DNA of 10,268 nt from Bacteroidales bacterium (GTDB lineage Bacteria; Bacteroidota; Bacteroidia; Bacteroidales; VadinHA17), in NCBI GenBank assembly GCA_020353115.1, contig CP070687.1, forward strand, positions 158,382 through 168,649, in the 5' to 3' direction. The stretch's first letter is position 1; each line of letters opens with the position of its first letter. The position numbers and the translations under genes were made by a program. Shown here piece after piece: positions 1 to 7,235 of the stretch. The notes under the pieces were generated by a model. It was given only the letters and a program-made list of their open reading frames with translations, made no database searches and was not told the DNA's origin.

Positions 1-168
1 GTAGAACATTCGTACCAGGACGACATTCAAACTATATATGACTTTACTTCCGAGGAATTCATATGGGAAATTTTCATTTATCATATTAGGGGTATAGCAA
101 ATGAAAAAGGGATTGGATTCCTTGAAAGAAGTAAACATAAATTAAACGAAAGAATTAAAGGAGTATAA
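1..168 (+). CDS. C-terminal end of a probable TetR-type regulator (5' partial)
   Basis: An open frame runs from the first base to a TAA at 166-168 and gives the last 55 residues of a protein whose start lies outside the window. The tail is charged and helical, with an aromatic stretch (FIWEIFIYHIRG) followed by a basic helix ending in ERIKGV. No DNA-binding motif is in view, so the family is inferred from place: the stop lies one base before the start of an outer-membrane factor gene, and TetR regulators commonly precede TolC/HlyD/AcrB operons in Bacteroidota. The length and helical character of the tail fit the ligand-binding domain of a TetR protein. If correct, it would be the repressor of the efflux operon and co-transcribed with it. 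That this is a real coding end is fairly sure; the family is a guess. Confidence 0.5.
   Translation, partial: VEHSYQDDIQTIYDFTSEEFIWEIFIYHIRGIANEKGIGFLERSKHKLNERIKGV
157..163 (+). promoter_or_regulatory. Shine-Dalgarno site of the TolC-like gene
   Basis: AAAGGAG lies 6 nt before the ATG at 170, inside the last codons of the upstream gene. Such a clear ribosome-binding site is rare in this window, where most starts have none. It supports the ATG at 170 as the true start and suggests translation directly after the upstream stop codon. Confidence 0.6.
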
Positions 169-169
169 A

Positions 170-1549
170 ATGGTATTACAGTTCAGACACCTTTACCTTA
201 ATTTCAGGATACTTTTTTGCTGTTCCGTTCTATTATGGTTTATTACCACGGACAGGGCATTGGCTCAGGGAACGGAATCGTTGCTTTTTACCTTAAAACA
301 GGCACAGGAATACGCTATAGAACACAATCCAACCATCCACAATGCGGTTCTTGATGTTGAAATAGCCAAAAAAGTTATCTGGGAAAACACCGCCATGGGA
401 TTACCGCAGATAAACGGATCGGTCGGATATACAAATAATCTCAGTCTGGCGACAACCCTAATTCCTGCTGAGTTTTTTGGGGGAGAACCCGGAACATTTC
501 AGGAAGTAAGATTTGGCACCCAACATAATGCAAATGCCGTACTTACAGCAAGCCAGCTAATTTTCAATGGTCCTTATATTGTGGCTCTCCAGGCTGCAAA
601 AATATATAAAAGAGTTTCGGAACAAACGCTTGAAAAAACGGAATACGATGTAAAAGAGATTGTTGCCCAGAATTATTATTTGGTACTGCTTTCGCAGGAA
701 ACCATAAAAACCCTGAAGGAAAACCAGCAAAATCTGGAAAAGATCCTCAATGAATCCAGGGAACTCTACAGAGCAGGTTATATGGAAGAAACGGATGTTG
801 ATCAGTTACAGGTAACCCTCACTTCAGTTGAAAACAGTGTACGGTCAATGGAAAGACAACTTGAAATTGCAATAAATCTTTTTCGTTACCAGATGGGCAT
901 TGATCCGGATATCAAGATAGTGCTGACCGAAGACCTTGAAAATATTCTGAGACAGATTGACCTGGAAGCCATGCTTGTAAAGGAATTCAACCTGAATGAT
1001 CATGTCGATTACCGGTTACTCAACACACAGGAGCAACTTGCTTATCTGGATTTGAGGAGGACAAAAGCCGAATACTGGCCAACCCTTTCCGCATATTTTT
1101 CGAATCAGAGAACGGCATTACGGAATGAATTTGATTTTTTGGACTTTGACCAGAAATGGTTTCCATCATCAATGTTGGGTATAACATTAAATGTTCCGAT
1201 CTTTTCCAGCGGAATGAAACGGTCTCAGGTCAGCCAGAAAAGGCTGACATGGGAAAAATCGAAGAATTCAAAGGATTTTGCAGCACAGGGCCTGTTTTTG
1301 GAAAATCAGCAGGCAAGATACGATTTCAATACGGCACTGGAGCAGTACTACAGTGAAAAGGGGAATTTGGAAACGGCAGGAGAAATATTCGAAAGAACCA
1401 GTATTAAATACCGGGAAGGAATTATTTCCAGTCTTGATCTGACCCAGGTAAACAATCAGTATTTGCAAACCCAAACCAGCTATATTTCAGCGTTATTTGA
1501 GCTACTCAATGCAAAAATCCGTTTAGATAGAAGCTTAAATCAATTGTAA
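170..1549 (+). CDS. TolC-family outer-membrane efflux protein
   Basis: This 459-residue protein is the outer-membrane channel of a tripartite efflux pump. It forms a trimeric beta-barrel with a long periplasmic alpha-helical tunnel that takes substrate from the RND pump and adaptor encoded next. Residues 1-32 are an export signal: basic start, hydrophobic core around residues 14-26, and the cleavage motif ALA before Gln33. The mature part has two similar halves, as in the outer-membrane efflux family. Each begins with a helix typical of the family (residues about 41-60 with LKQAQEYAIEHNP) and carries long heptad-rich helices (about 160-240 and 375-445). The C-terminal LDLTQVNNQYLQTQTSYISA is a characteristic family segment. 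Length is normal (about 420-490). The start at 170 follows a good ribosome-binding site. A 17-nt gap leads to the adaptor gene, so this is an operon. The transported compound cannot be read from the sequence. Confidence 0.93.
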   Translation: MVLQFRHLYLNFRILFCCSVLLWFITTDRALAQGTESLLFTLKQAQEYAIEHNPTIHNAVLDVEIAKKVIWENTAMGLPQINGSVGYTNNLSLATTLIPAEFFGGEPGTFQEVRFGTQHNANAVLTASQLIFNGPYIVALQAAKIYKRVSEQTLEKTEYDVKEIVAQNYYLVLLSQETIKTLKENQQNLEKILNESRELYRAGYMEETDVDQLQVTLTSVENSVRSMERQLEIAINLFRYQMGIDPDIKIVLTEDLENILRQIDLEAMLVKEFNLNDHVDYRLLNTQEQLAYLDLRRTKAEYWPTLSAYFSNQRTALRNEFDFLDFDQKWFPSSMLGITLNVPIFSSGMKRSQVSQKRLTWEKSKNSKDFAAQGLFLENQQARYDFNTALEQYYSEKGNLETAGEIFERTSIKYREGIISSLDLTQVNNQYLQTQTSYISALFELLNAKIRLDRSLNQL

Positions 1550-1566
1550 TTACAAAACACGAAACA

Positions 1567-2607
1567 ATGGAAAGAAATATCATACTGCTGTTCCTTACAC
1601 TGACTATGGCCTGTGCTCCGGAACAACGAAATAATGAACAAACTGCAGCACAACCTGTTTCAAAAGTCCCGGTATATGTGAAAACGGTCCGCCCGGAATC
1701 ATTCGAGCATTTTATCCAGGTGAGCGGATCGGTTGAGGCCGAGCAGGATGCTATGATAAGTCCTGAAATTAACGGCCAGATACGAACTATTCATGTCAAA
1801 GAAGGAGAACATGTAGAGCGGGGACACTTGTTGGTTTCACTTAATACAAGTATTACGGAGAGCACTATAGATGAGGTAAAGACCGGACTGAAACTGGCAA
1901 CAAAACTATATGAAAAACAGAAGGGTTTGTGGGATCAGAATATTGGTTCGGAAATTCAGTATCTGGAGGCAAAAAATGCAAAGGAATCAACCGAGAACCG
2001 ACTGAAAACACTAATGGCTCAACTTGAAATGGCACGTATCAGAGCCCCTTTTGACGGAATAATTGAAGAGATCTATAGTAAGGTCGGAGAACTGGCCTCC
2101 CCGGGTATGATGCTTTTGCGTATCATTAACCTGTCCGATTTAAACGTCAAGGCGGATGTATCCGAAATCTACTTATCCAGTTTACGTACAGGAGATCCGG
2201 TACACTTGGAGTTTCCCTCCTATCCTGATATAAAGCTGGAAACACCGATTACACGAATTGGAAATGTTATCCACCCGCAAAGCCGGACTTTCAGAATTGA
2301 GATGAAACTTAAAAATCCGGATAATCAATTAAAACCCAATATTCTGACACGAGTTAAAGTAGTCGATTTCTCAACCGATTCGGCTCTGCTGGTTCCGTCC
2401 ATTATAATAAAAAATGATGCCAATGGAAGCTACCTGTATATAGCTCAGCAAAACAGCCAGATATTTACAGCACAAAAAATGTATGTTGAAAAAGGACCAA
2501 CCTATGAAGATCAAACCATGATCATTTCCGGATTGGAATCCGGGCAGAATGTTATTGTGGCTGGATATGACCAGGTTAACAATGGTATCCCGGTAGAGAT
2601 AAAATGA
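1567..2607 (+). CDS. RND efflux membrane-fusion lipoprotein (HlyD/AcrA type)
   Basis: This 346-residue protein is the periplasmic adaptor joining the RND pump to the outer-membrane channel. A short hydrophobic leader (residues 4-14) ends in Met-Ala-Cys16, a relaxed lipobox, so the mature protein is probably a lipoprotein anchored through Cys16, as is usual for AcrA-like adaptors. Domains in order: first half of the barrel-sandwich (lipoyl-like) domain, about 58-95, with GQIRTIHVKEGEHVERG; a rather short helical hairpin, about 97-155; second half of the barrel-sandwich, with RIRAPFDGIIEE and GELASPGMML, about 158-187; beta-barrel domain, about 190-265; and a membrane-proximal domain at the end. 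No Shine-Dalgarno site precedes the start. The TGA stop overlaps the ATG of the pump gene in ATGA, which indicates translational coupling. Confidence 0.93.
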   Translation: MERNIILLFLTLTMACAPEQRNNEQTAAQPVSKVPVYVKTVRPESFEHFIQVSGSVEAEQDAMISPEINGQIRTIHVKEGEHVERGHLLVSLNTSITESTIDEVKTGLKLATKLYEKQKGLWDQNIGSEIQYLEAKNAKESTENRLKTLMAQLEMARIRAPFDGIIEEIYSKVGELASPGMMLLRIINLSDLNVKADVSEIYLSSLRTGDPVHLEFPSYPDIKLETPITRIGNVIHPQSRTFRIEMKLKNPDNQLKPNILTRVKVVDFSTDSALLVPSIIIKNDANGSYLYIAQQNSQIFTAQKMYVEKGPTYEDQTMIISGLESGQNVIVAGYDQVNNGIPVEIK

Positions 2608-5600
2608 AAGATAAAGCGGAAACCACAAGCAAGAACATGAATATCGAAAAGAAGATCGACAGCATCATAAGGGATTTTAAAATAACTACCCTGGCTCTGA
2701 AAAATCGCAGCACTGTTTTTCTGTTAACAGTTGTTATTGCAATATTCGGTATTTTGTCCTATAACCAGTTGCCAAAAGAACTTTTTCCGGAGCTGGTTAT
2801 TCCAACCATTCTGATTCAGACTCCCTATCCGGGGAATTCTCCCCTGGATATTGAAAACCTGGTTACAAGACCAATTGAAAAAGAAGTTGAGACGATAAAC
2901 GGGATCAGGGAATTGAGTTCAAACTCTATTCAGGATGCATCAATGGTGATTGTAGAGTTTAATACCAACGTTAATTTTGAGGATGCCTTACAGGATGTGA
3001 AAGATGCTGTGGATAAGGCAAAAAGTGAACTGCCGAATGATTTGTTGACGGATCCGATCGTAATGGATATTGATGTATCGGAATTTCCTATTATTAATAT
3101 AAACCTGTCCGGTGATTTCAGTATTGAGGAGTTGAAGTCATATGCAGAATACCTTGAAGATCAAATCGAAACTATTAGTGAAATCTCAAAGGTAAATATA
3201 AAAGGAATTGACGATAAAGAGATACGAATTAATGTTGACCTTCATCGGTTGGAGGCATATGAATTAACTTTTTTTGATATTGAATCGGCCATCACTGCAG
3301 AAAATATCTCCATATCGGGAGGGGAAATAAAATTGGGAACTACGAGACGATCGATCCGTACAGTCGGAGAATTTGATAATACAGATGAAATTAAAGATAT
3401 CATTATAAATCATGACAATGGGAACATTGTCTACCTCAAAGATGTTGCGGAAGTAATTGATGGTTATGCGGAGCCGACAAATTTTGCAAGACTGGATAAA
3501 GAACCCGTTGTTTCCCTGCAGGTGGTCAAGAAAAGTGGTGAAAACCTGTTGTCGGCCACCGATCAGATCATTGCTATTATGGTTGAGGCACAACAAAGCG
3601 GTGCCGTTCCTGCAACAATGACGGTGTCTTACTCCAATGACCAGTCCGAAATGATACGGATCCAGCTCAACAATCTTGAAAACAGTATGATCATGGCTGT
3701 CATTCTGGTGATTCTGGTTCTGTTTTACTTTCTGGGAACAAGAAATGCCCTGTTTGTCGGATTGGCCATACCCATGTCGATGTTTACCAGTTTTATGGTT
3801 CTGAATCTGATCGGCTATAAGATCAATATGATCGTCCTGTTTTCATTGATCCTGGCCCTGGGCATGCTTGTGGATAATGCCATTGTTGTTGTCGAAAATA
3901 TCTATCGTTTTGTAGACCGGGGTTTTAAACCCCTTGAAGCAGCAAGGCAGGCTGTGGGTGAAATAGCTGTTCCCATTATTGCTTCAACAATTACTACGTT
4001 AGCAGCCTTTCTTCCACTGGCATTCTGGGGAGGTATTACTGGAGAGTTCATGAAATATCTTCCAATTACCCTCATTATTGTTCTCAGTTCATCGTTGTTT
4101 GTTGCTCTTGTTATTATACCGGTTTTCGCCGGGACTTTAATCAAATCTGGGGTAAACAGGAGAGATAATACACCCAACAGGAAACGTTCTTTCATTATTG
4201 TCGGGATCATGTTTTTTTTGGCCGTTATTTTCTATATTGCCCGTACCTATTATGCCGCCAATCTTCTTGCAATATTCGGATTGATTATTCTTTTGAACAG
4301 CCTCTATTTTTATAAAGCGGAACGTTGGTTCAGGGAAGTTTTTCTGGTTTTTCTTGAAAACTTCTATTTGAAAATCCTGCTCTTTGCCCTGAAGGGCAAG
4401 AACCCAGTCAAATTCTTTATCGGGACGGTTCTTTTATTGTTGAGTACAATTGTTCTTTTTATGATACGGCAACCCAATGTCAATTTCTTCCCTGAAAGCG
4501 ACCCGAATTATATCAATGTGGTTGCAGAATTGCCTATAGGAACCGATATTTCTGCAACCGACTCTGTAATGAGGTTGCTAGAAACGGATATCGATATAAT
4601 ATTGGGTGAAAGGAAGAATATTGTTGAAACCATCCTTACTACAGTCGGGACAGGATCATCCGATGGATTCAGCACGGGTGACGAGCCCAACAAGGGATTA
4701 ATTACGGTATCGTTCATCGATTTTCAGGACAGGGGAGAAATCAACACAAATCATATTATGCAGGATCTTTCCAGGGATCTGATTAATAAATACCCCGGAG
4801 TACGGTTATCCTTTGAGAAAGACGATATGGGACCTCCTACGGGAAGAGATGTGAATATAGAGATTAGCGGAAGGGATTTTGAAATCCTGATTGCCCTGAC
4901 AGATTCTGTTGAGACATTTATTAACAAAGCGAATATTCAGGGTATCGAGGGATTAAGGAAGGATCTCGATGTAGGGAAACCGGAATTAATCGTTCATATT
5001 GATCGCGATAAGGCACGTCGATTCGGGCTTTCAACTATGCAGATCGCAACTACGCTGAGAACGGCTTTGTTCGGAAGAGAAATTTCAGATTTCAAAGTGG
5101 GAGAGGAGGAATATCCAATCCAGCTTAGGCTGAATGATGAATACAGGTACAGTGTTGCTTCACTTATGAACCAGCGGATATCATTCTGGGAAGAAGGAAA
5201 TCTCATACAGCTCCCGATTTCCGCGATTGCCGATTTAAAATACAGCACCACATATGGTGCGGTGAACAGGAAAGATATGAAAAGGGTTATAACTTTGTAT
5301 TCCAATGTTCTTCCGGGATATAACGGAACCAGGATAAACCAGCAGCTGGAGACATTGCTCGCAGAGTATAACCTTCCTGACGGATATCAAATTGAGTTTA
5401 CAGGTGAGCAGGAGGAACAGACGGAGTCAATGCAGTTTCTGGTTCGGTCATTGCTGATAGCAGTGGCGTTAATCCTAATTATTCTCGTTACACAGTTTAA
5501 TTCCCTGATCAGGCCACTAATAATTATTGCCAGCGTTGTATTCAGTACTATTGGTGTTTTTGGCGGTATCTCCACTTTCAAAATGGATTTTATTGTGGCC

Positions 5601-6077
5601 ATGACAGGTATAGGTATTGTGTCTCTGGCAGGCATTGTGGTTAATAATGCCATCGTGTTAATTGATTATATTGAATTACTAAAAGCCAGGAAAAGAAAGG
5701 AACTGGGTATAGGGGAAAATGAATTTCTGCCCGTAGAATACGCAACGGAATGTGTAGTAACCGCAGGAAAAACAAGGCTGCGTCCCGTATTACTTACGGC
5801 AATTACGACAGTACTGGGGTTACTGCCGCTGGCCGTAGGAATGAACATCAATTTCAATACAATGCTTAGTAATTTCGATCCTCAACTCTATTTTGGGGGT
5901 GATATGATGGCATTTTGGGGACCTGTTTCCTGGACAGTTATCTTCGGACTGACCTTTGCGACTTTCCTTACCCTGGTTATTGTTCCGGTAATGTACAGAA
6001 TCACGATATTAATTCAAAAAAGAGCAAGGGTTTTATTCAGGTTAAGAAGAATACAATCCAACAGATCCGGCGGATAA
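2604..6077 (+). CDS. RND efflux permease, AcrB/HAE1-like, with extra membrane segments
   Basis: This 1157-residue inner-membrane transporter drives export by proton antiport and is the engine of the operon. Family marks: TM1 at about 37-54 followed by QLPKELFPEL and the porter motif PGNSPLDIENLVTRPIE; TM4 motif GMLVDNAIVVVENI, with Asp424 matching AcrB Asp407; a second porter domain starting near FFPESDPNYINV; the TM10 segment GIVVNNAIVLIDYI; and the TM11 motif KTRLRPVLLT. It is about 110 residues longer than AcrB. Extra length includes two added hydrophobic stretches between TM6 and TM7 (about 530-546 and 553-571) and a loop before TM12 (NFDPQLYFGGDMMAFWGP). The second Asp of the AcrB pair is Asn425, and the TM10 Lys is Asn1014. 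The ATG at 2604 overlaps the adaptor stop; Met12 (2637) is a less likely start. The VNN variant is, to my knowledge, common in Bacteroidota, so the pump is probably active. Substrate unknown. Confidence 0.94.
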   Translation: MKDKAETTSKNMNIEKKIDSIIRDFKITTLALKNRSTVFLLTVVIAIFGILSYNQLPKELFPELVIPTILIQTPYPGNSPLDIENLVTRPIEKEVETINGIRELSSNSIQDASMVIVEFNTNVNFEDALQDVKDAVDKAKSELPNDLLTDPIVMDIDVSEFPIININLSGDFSIEELKSYAEYLEDQIETISEISKVNIKGIDDKEIRINVDLHRLEAYELTFFDIESAITAENISISGGEIKLGTTRRSIRTVGEFDNTDEIKDIIINHDNGNIVYLKDVAEVIDGYAEPTNFARLDKEPVVSLQVVKKSGENLLSATDQIIAIMVEAQQSGAVPATMTVSYSNDQSEMIRIQLNNLENSMIMAVILVILVLFYFLGTRNALFVGLAIPMSMFTSFMVLNLIGYKINMIVLFSLILALGMLVDNAIVVVENIYRFVDRGFKPLEAARQAVGEIAVPIIASTITTLAAFLPLAFWGGITGEFMKYLPITLIIVLSSSLFVALVIIPVFAGTLIKSGVNRRDNTPNRKRSFIIVGIMFFLAVIFYIARTYYAANLLAIFGLIILLNSLYFYKAERWFREVFLVFLENFYLKILLFALKGKNPVKFFIGTVLLLLSTIVLFMIRQPNVNFFPESDPNYINVVAELPIGTDISATDSVMRLLETDIDIILGERKNIVETILTTVGTGSSDGFSTGDEPNKGLITVSFIDFQDRGEINTNHIMQDLSRDLINKYPGVRLSFEKDDMGPPTGRDVNIEISGRDFEILIALTDSVETFINKANIQGIEGLRKDLDVGKPELIVHIDRDKARRFGLSTMQIATTLRTALFGREISDFKVGEEEYPIQLRLNDEYRYSVASLMNQRISFWEEGNLIQLPISAIADLKYSTTYGAVNRKDMKRVITLYSNVLPGYNGTRINQQLETLLAEYNLPDGYQIEFTGEQEEQTESMQFLVRSLLIAVALILIILVTQFNSLIRPLIIIASVVFSTIGVFGGISTFKMDFIVAMTGIGIVSLAGIVVNNAIVLIDYIELLKARKRKELGIGENEFLPVEYATECVVTAGKTRLRPVLLTAITTVLGLLPLAVGMNINFNTMLSNFDPQLYFGGDMMAFWGPVSWTVIFGLTFATFLTLVIVPVMYRITILIQKRARVLFRLRRIQSNRSGG

Positions 6078-6163
6078 CAAAACCACCCTGGAAACCAAAT
6101 AGCGGAATAACGGGTTGCAGGCTTGTGCTAACTGAAATACGTGTAATATAATGGAAGCTAAAT

Positions 6164-6211
6164 TATTCGAATAGGAAATTCCAGGAACCGGCTCTATTTT
6201 TTTTCCTGGAA
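6164..6211. repeat. Cluster of inverted repeats between pump and methyltransferase genes
   Basis: Three symmetric elements are packed into 48 bases. First is the perfect 10-bp palindrome TATTCGAATA (6164-6173). It abuts GGAAATTCC (6174-6182), symmetric around one base. That overlaps a perfect 9-bp inverted repeat, TTCCAGGAA (6179-6187) and TTCCTGGAA (6203-6211), with a 15-nt T-rich loop. The last pair could form a hairpin at the end of the efflux mRNA, but no T-tract follows the stem, so it is not a classical terminator. The half-site GGAA/TTCC recurs five times, which would also fit a protein-binding site in front of the methyltransferase gene. The repeats are directly visible; the role is inference. 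Confidence 0.5.
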
Positions 6212-6236
6212 CAATAATCATATTATATTTAAAGCC

Positions 6237-7004
6237 ATGAAAAATTACAGTGAATACCCCGATTTCATAGCACGGTTTTATGATATAATATACGAAAAGG
6301 TCAGAACCGGTGTGGATAATGATTTTTTTGTCAATAAAGCATCCCGGTGCAAAGGAAAGATCCTTGAACTTGGAGTAGGTACCGGAAGACTTTATCTCGA
6401 TGCATTGAAAAAAGGGGCGGATATTTATGGTATCGATGTCAGTCCGTCAATGATCAAAGTATTGCATCAGAAAATGAATCCAGCAGAAAGGTACAGAGTT
6501 TGGGTTCAGGATGCTGTTCGACTGGAAACAGATATGAGATTTGATCTTATCATTGCCCCGTTTCGTATGTTCTCCCATGTAATCGAAATTGAAGATCAGC
6601 TGATGTTGTTAAACCGTGTGGAAGAACACTTGAATCCCGGAGGACAATTTATCTTTGATCTGTTTATTCCGAACCTCCGGCTTTTGCAGGAGGGAATCAA
6701 TCAGTTCCGGGATTTTGAGGGTGAGTATGAAAAGGGTAAAAAATTGCACAGGATTGTTTCTGCAAAATCGGACCTGCTGCACCAGATCACGCATGTGGAA
6801 ATGACACTTGGCTGGGATGAGGGAGGAGAAGAGGTGACAAAGACATGGCATTTTAACATGCGGTTTTTTTTCAGATACGAAATTGAACATTTGATTCATC
6901 GTTCCAATCTGGAACTGATTAAAATTTTCGGAGACTATTCCGAAGGGGAACTGGGACCCGATTCCAATGATTTCATCGTACTTTGTGGTAAAGGTACGAC
7001 ATGA
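6237..7004 (+). CDS. Class I SAM-dependent methyltransferase, substrate unknown
   Basis: This 255-residue cytosolic protein should transfer a methyl group from S-adenosylmethionine. The Rossmann-fold marks are clear: motif I ILELGVGTGRL (Glu44, Gly46, Gly48, Gly50), the strand-2 acid Asp67 in YGIDVSPSM, a likely adenine-side acid near VQDAVRL (about 92-98), motif IV FDLIIAPFRMFSH (about 105-117), and the post-helix motif HLNPGGQFIFDLF. The rest (about 145-235) is a beta-rich extension with MTLGWDEGGEE and WHFNMRFFFRYEI, similar to small-molecule or antibiotic-type methyltransferases of this fold (Methyltransf_25/11 type). Nothing points to a specific acceptor. The start has no Shine-Dalgarno site; the N-terminal segment YPDFIARFYDIIY is typical of the family and supports it. 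The 159-nt gap and inverted repeats before it suggest a unit separate from the efflux operon. Confidence 0.85.
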   Translation: MKNYSEYPDFIARFYDIIYEKVRTGVDNDFFVNKASRCKGKILELGVGTGRLYLDALKKGADIYGIDVSPSMIKVLHQKMNPAERYRVWVQDAVRLETDMRFDLIIAPFRMFSHVIEIEDQLMLLNRVEEHLNPGGQFIFDLFIPNLRLLQEGINQFRDFEGEYEKGKKLHRIVSAKSDLLHQITHVEMTLGWDEGGEEVTKTWHFNMRFFFRYEIEHLIHRSNLELIKIFGDYSEGELGPDSNDFIVLCGKGTT

Positions 7005-7042
7005 AGCAATCACGACAACCTCAATCCATTCCTCAAATCGGG

Positions 7043-7050
7043 TAAATTTG
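7043..7050 (+). promoter_or_regulatory. Candidate -7 promoter box before the small ORF
   Basis: TAAATTTG matches the Bacteroidota -7 consensus TAnnTTTG and lies 48 nt before the small ORF at 7099. No TTTG is found at the expected 19-21 nt upstream, so this is only half a promoter. The same octamer recurs at 7202-7209. Confidence 0.3.
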
Positions 7051-7083
7051 GCTACTAATTATCTTTAAACCACTTTATTAAAT

Positions 7084-7090
7084 AGAGGAG
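7084..7090 (+). promoter_or_regulatory. Shine-Dalgarno site of the 32-codon ORF
   Basis: AGAGGAG lies 8 nt before the ATG at 7099. It is one of the two best ribosome-binding sites in the window and the main reason to treat the short ORF as translated. Confidence 0.45.
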
Positions 7091-7098
7091 TTTATACG

Positions 7099-7197
7099 AT
7101 GTTTACCCCTAATATCATGTCGTTAACCATTGCCATTCCATTGGTTACGGAATTTATTTGCATCATTAATCGTTACATCAACGAAAAAACAAAATAA
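7099..7197 (+). CDS. Small hydrophobic protein, 32 aa, unrecognised
   Basis: This short frame sits in the gap between the methyltransferase and SiaB-like genes. It starts with ATG 8 nt after AGAGGAG and ends with TAA at 7195-7197. The peptide has a hydrophobic stretch (about residues 6-24, IMSLTIAIPLVTEFICIIN) followed by a polar, mainly basic tail (RYINEKTK). That fits a single-pass small membrane protein with its C-terminus in the cytosol. I do not recognise a family. Supporting it are the ribosome-binding site, the peptide character and a -7-like box upstream; against it are the small size and the lack of comparative evidence. It lies 38 nt before the SiaB-like gene, so it could be the first gene of that unit or part of its leader. 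It could also be a chance ORF. Confidence 0.4.
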   Translation: MFTPNIMSLTIAIPLVTEFICIINRYINEKTK

Positions 7198-7201
7198 ATT
7201 C

Positions 7202-7209
7202 TAAATTTG
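7202..7209 (+). promoter_or_regulatory. Candidate -7 promoter box before the SiaB-like gene
   Basis: TAAATTTG, an exact TAnnTTTG match, ends 26 nt before the ATG at 7236, leaving room for a short leader of about 20 nt. No TTTG lies 19-21 nt upstream, so support is partial. If real, it would give the kinase/phosphoprotein pair its own promoter, separate from the small ORF. Confidence 0.35.
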
Positions 7210-7235
7210 TAGTTGGCCAATCGTGATCAATCCTT

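Noticed and set aside
3919..3934. GGGGTTTTAAACCCC palindrome in the pump gene, nearly repeated on the minus strand at about 9847-9860
   Set aside because: Both copies encode the peptide RGFKP within conserved domains, so the likeness is explained by codons, not by a shared site.
5915..6151. Plus-strand open frame of 78 codons overlapping the end of the pump gene
   Set aside because: Its first two thirds are an out-of-frame reading of TM12 of the pump; no start signal or recognisable peptide.
6224..6231. TATATTTA as -7 box of the methyltransferase gene
   Set aside because: It ends 5 nt before the ATG, would imply a leaderless transcript, misses the final G and has no -33 partner.
7124..7147. 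TAACCA...TGGTTA inverted repeat inside the small ORF as a regulatory RNA element
   Set aside because: Six base pairs with a 12-nt loop are expected by chance in DNA of this composition.
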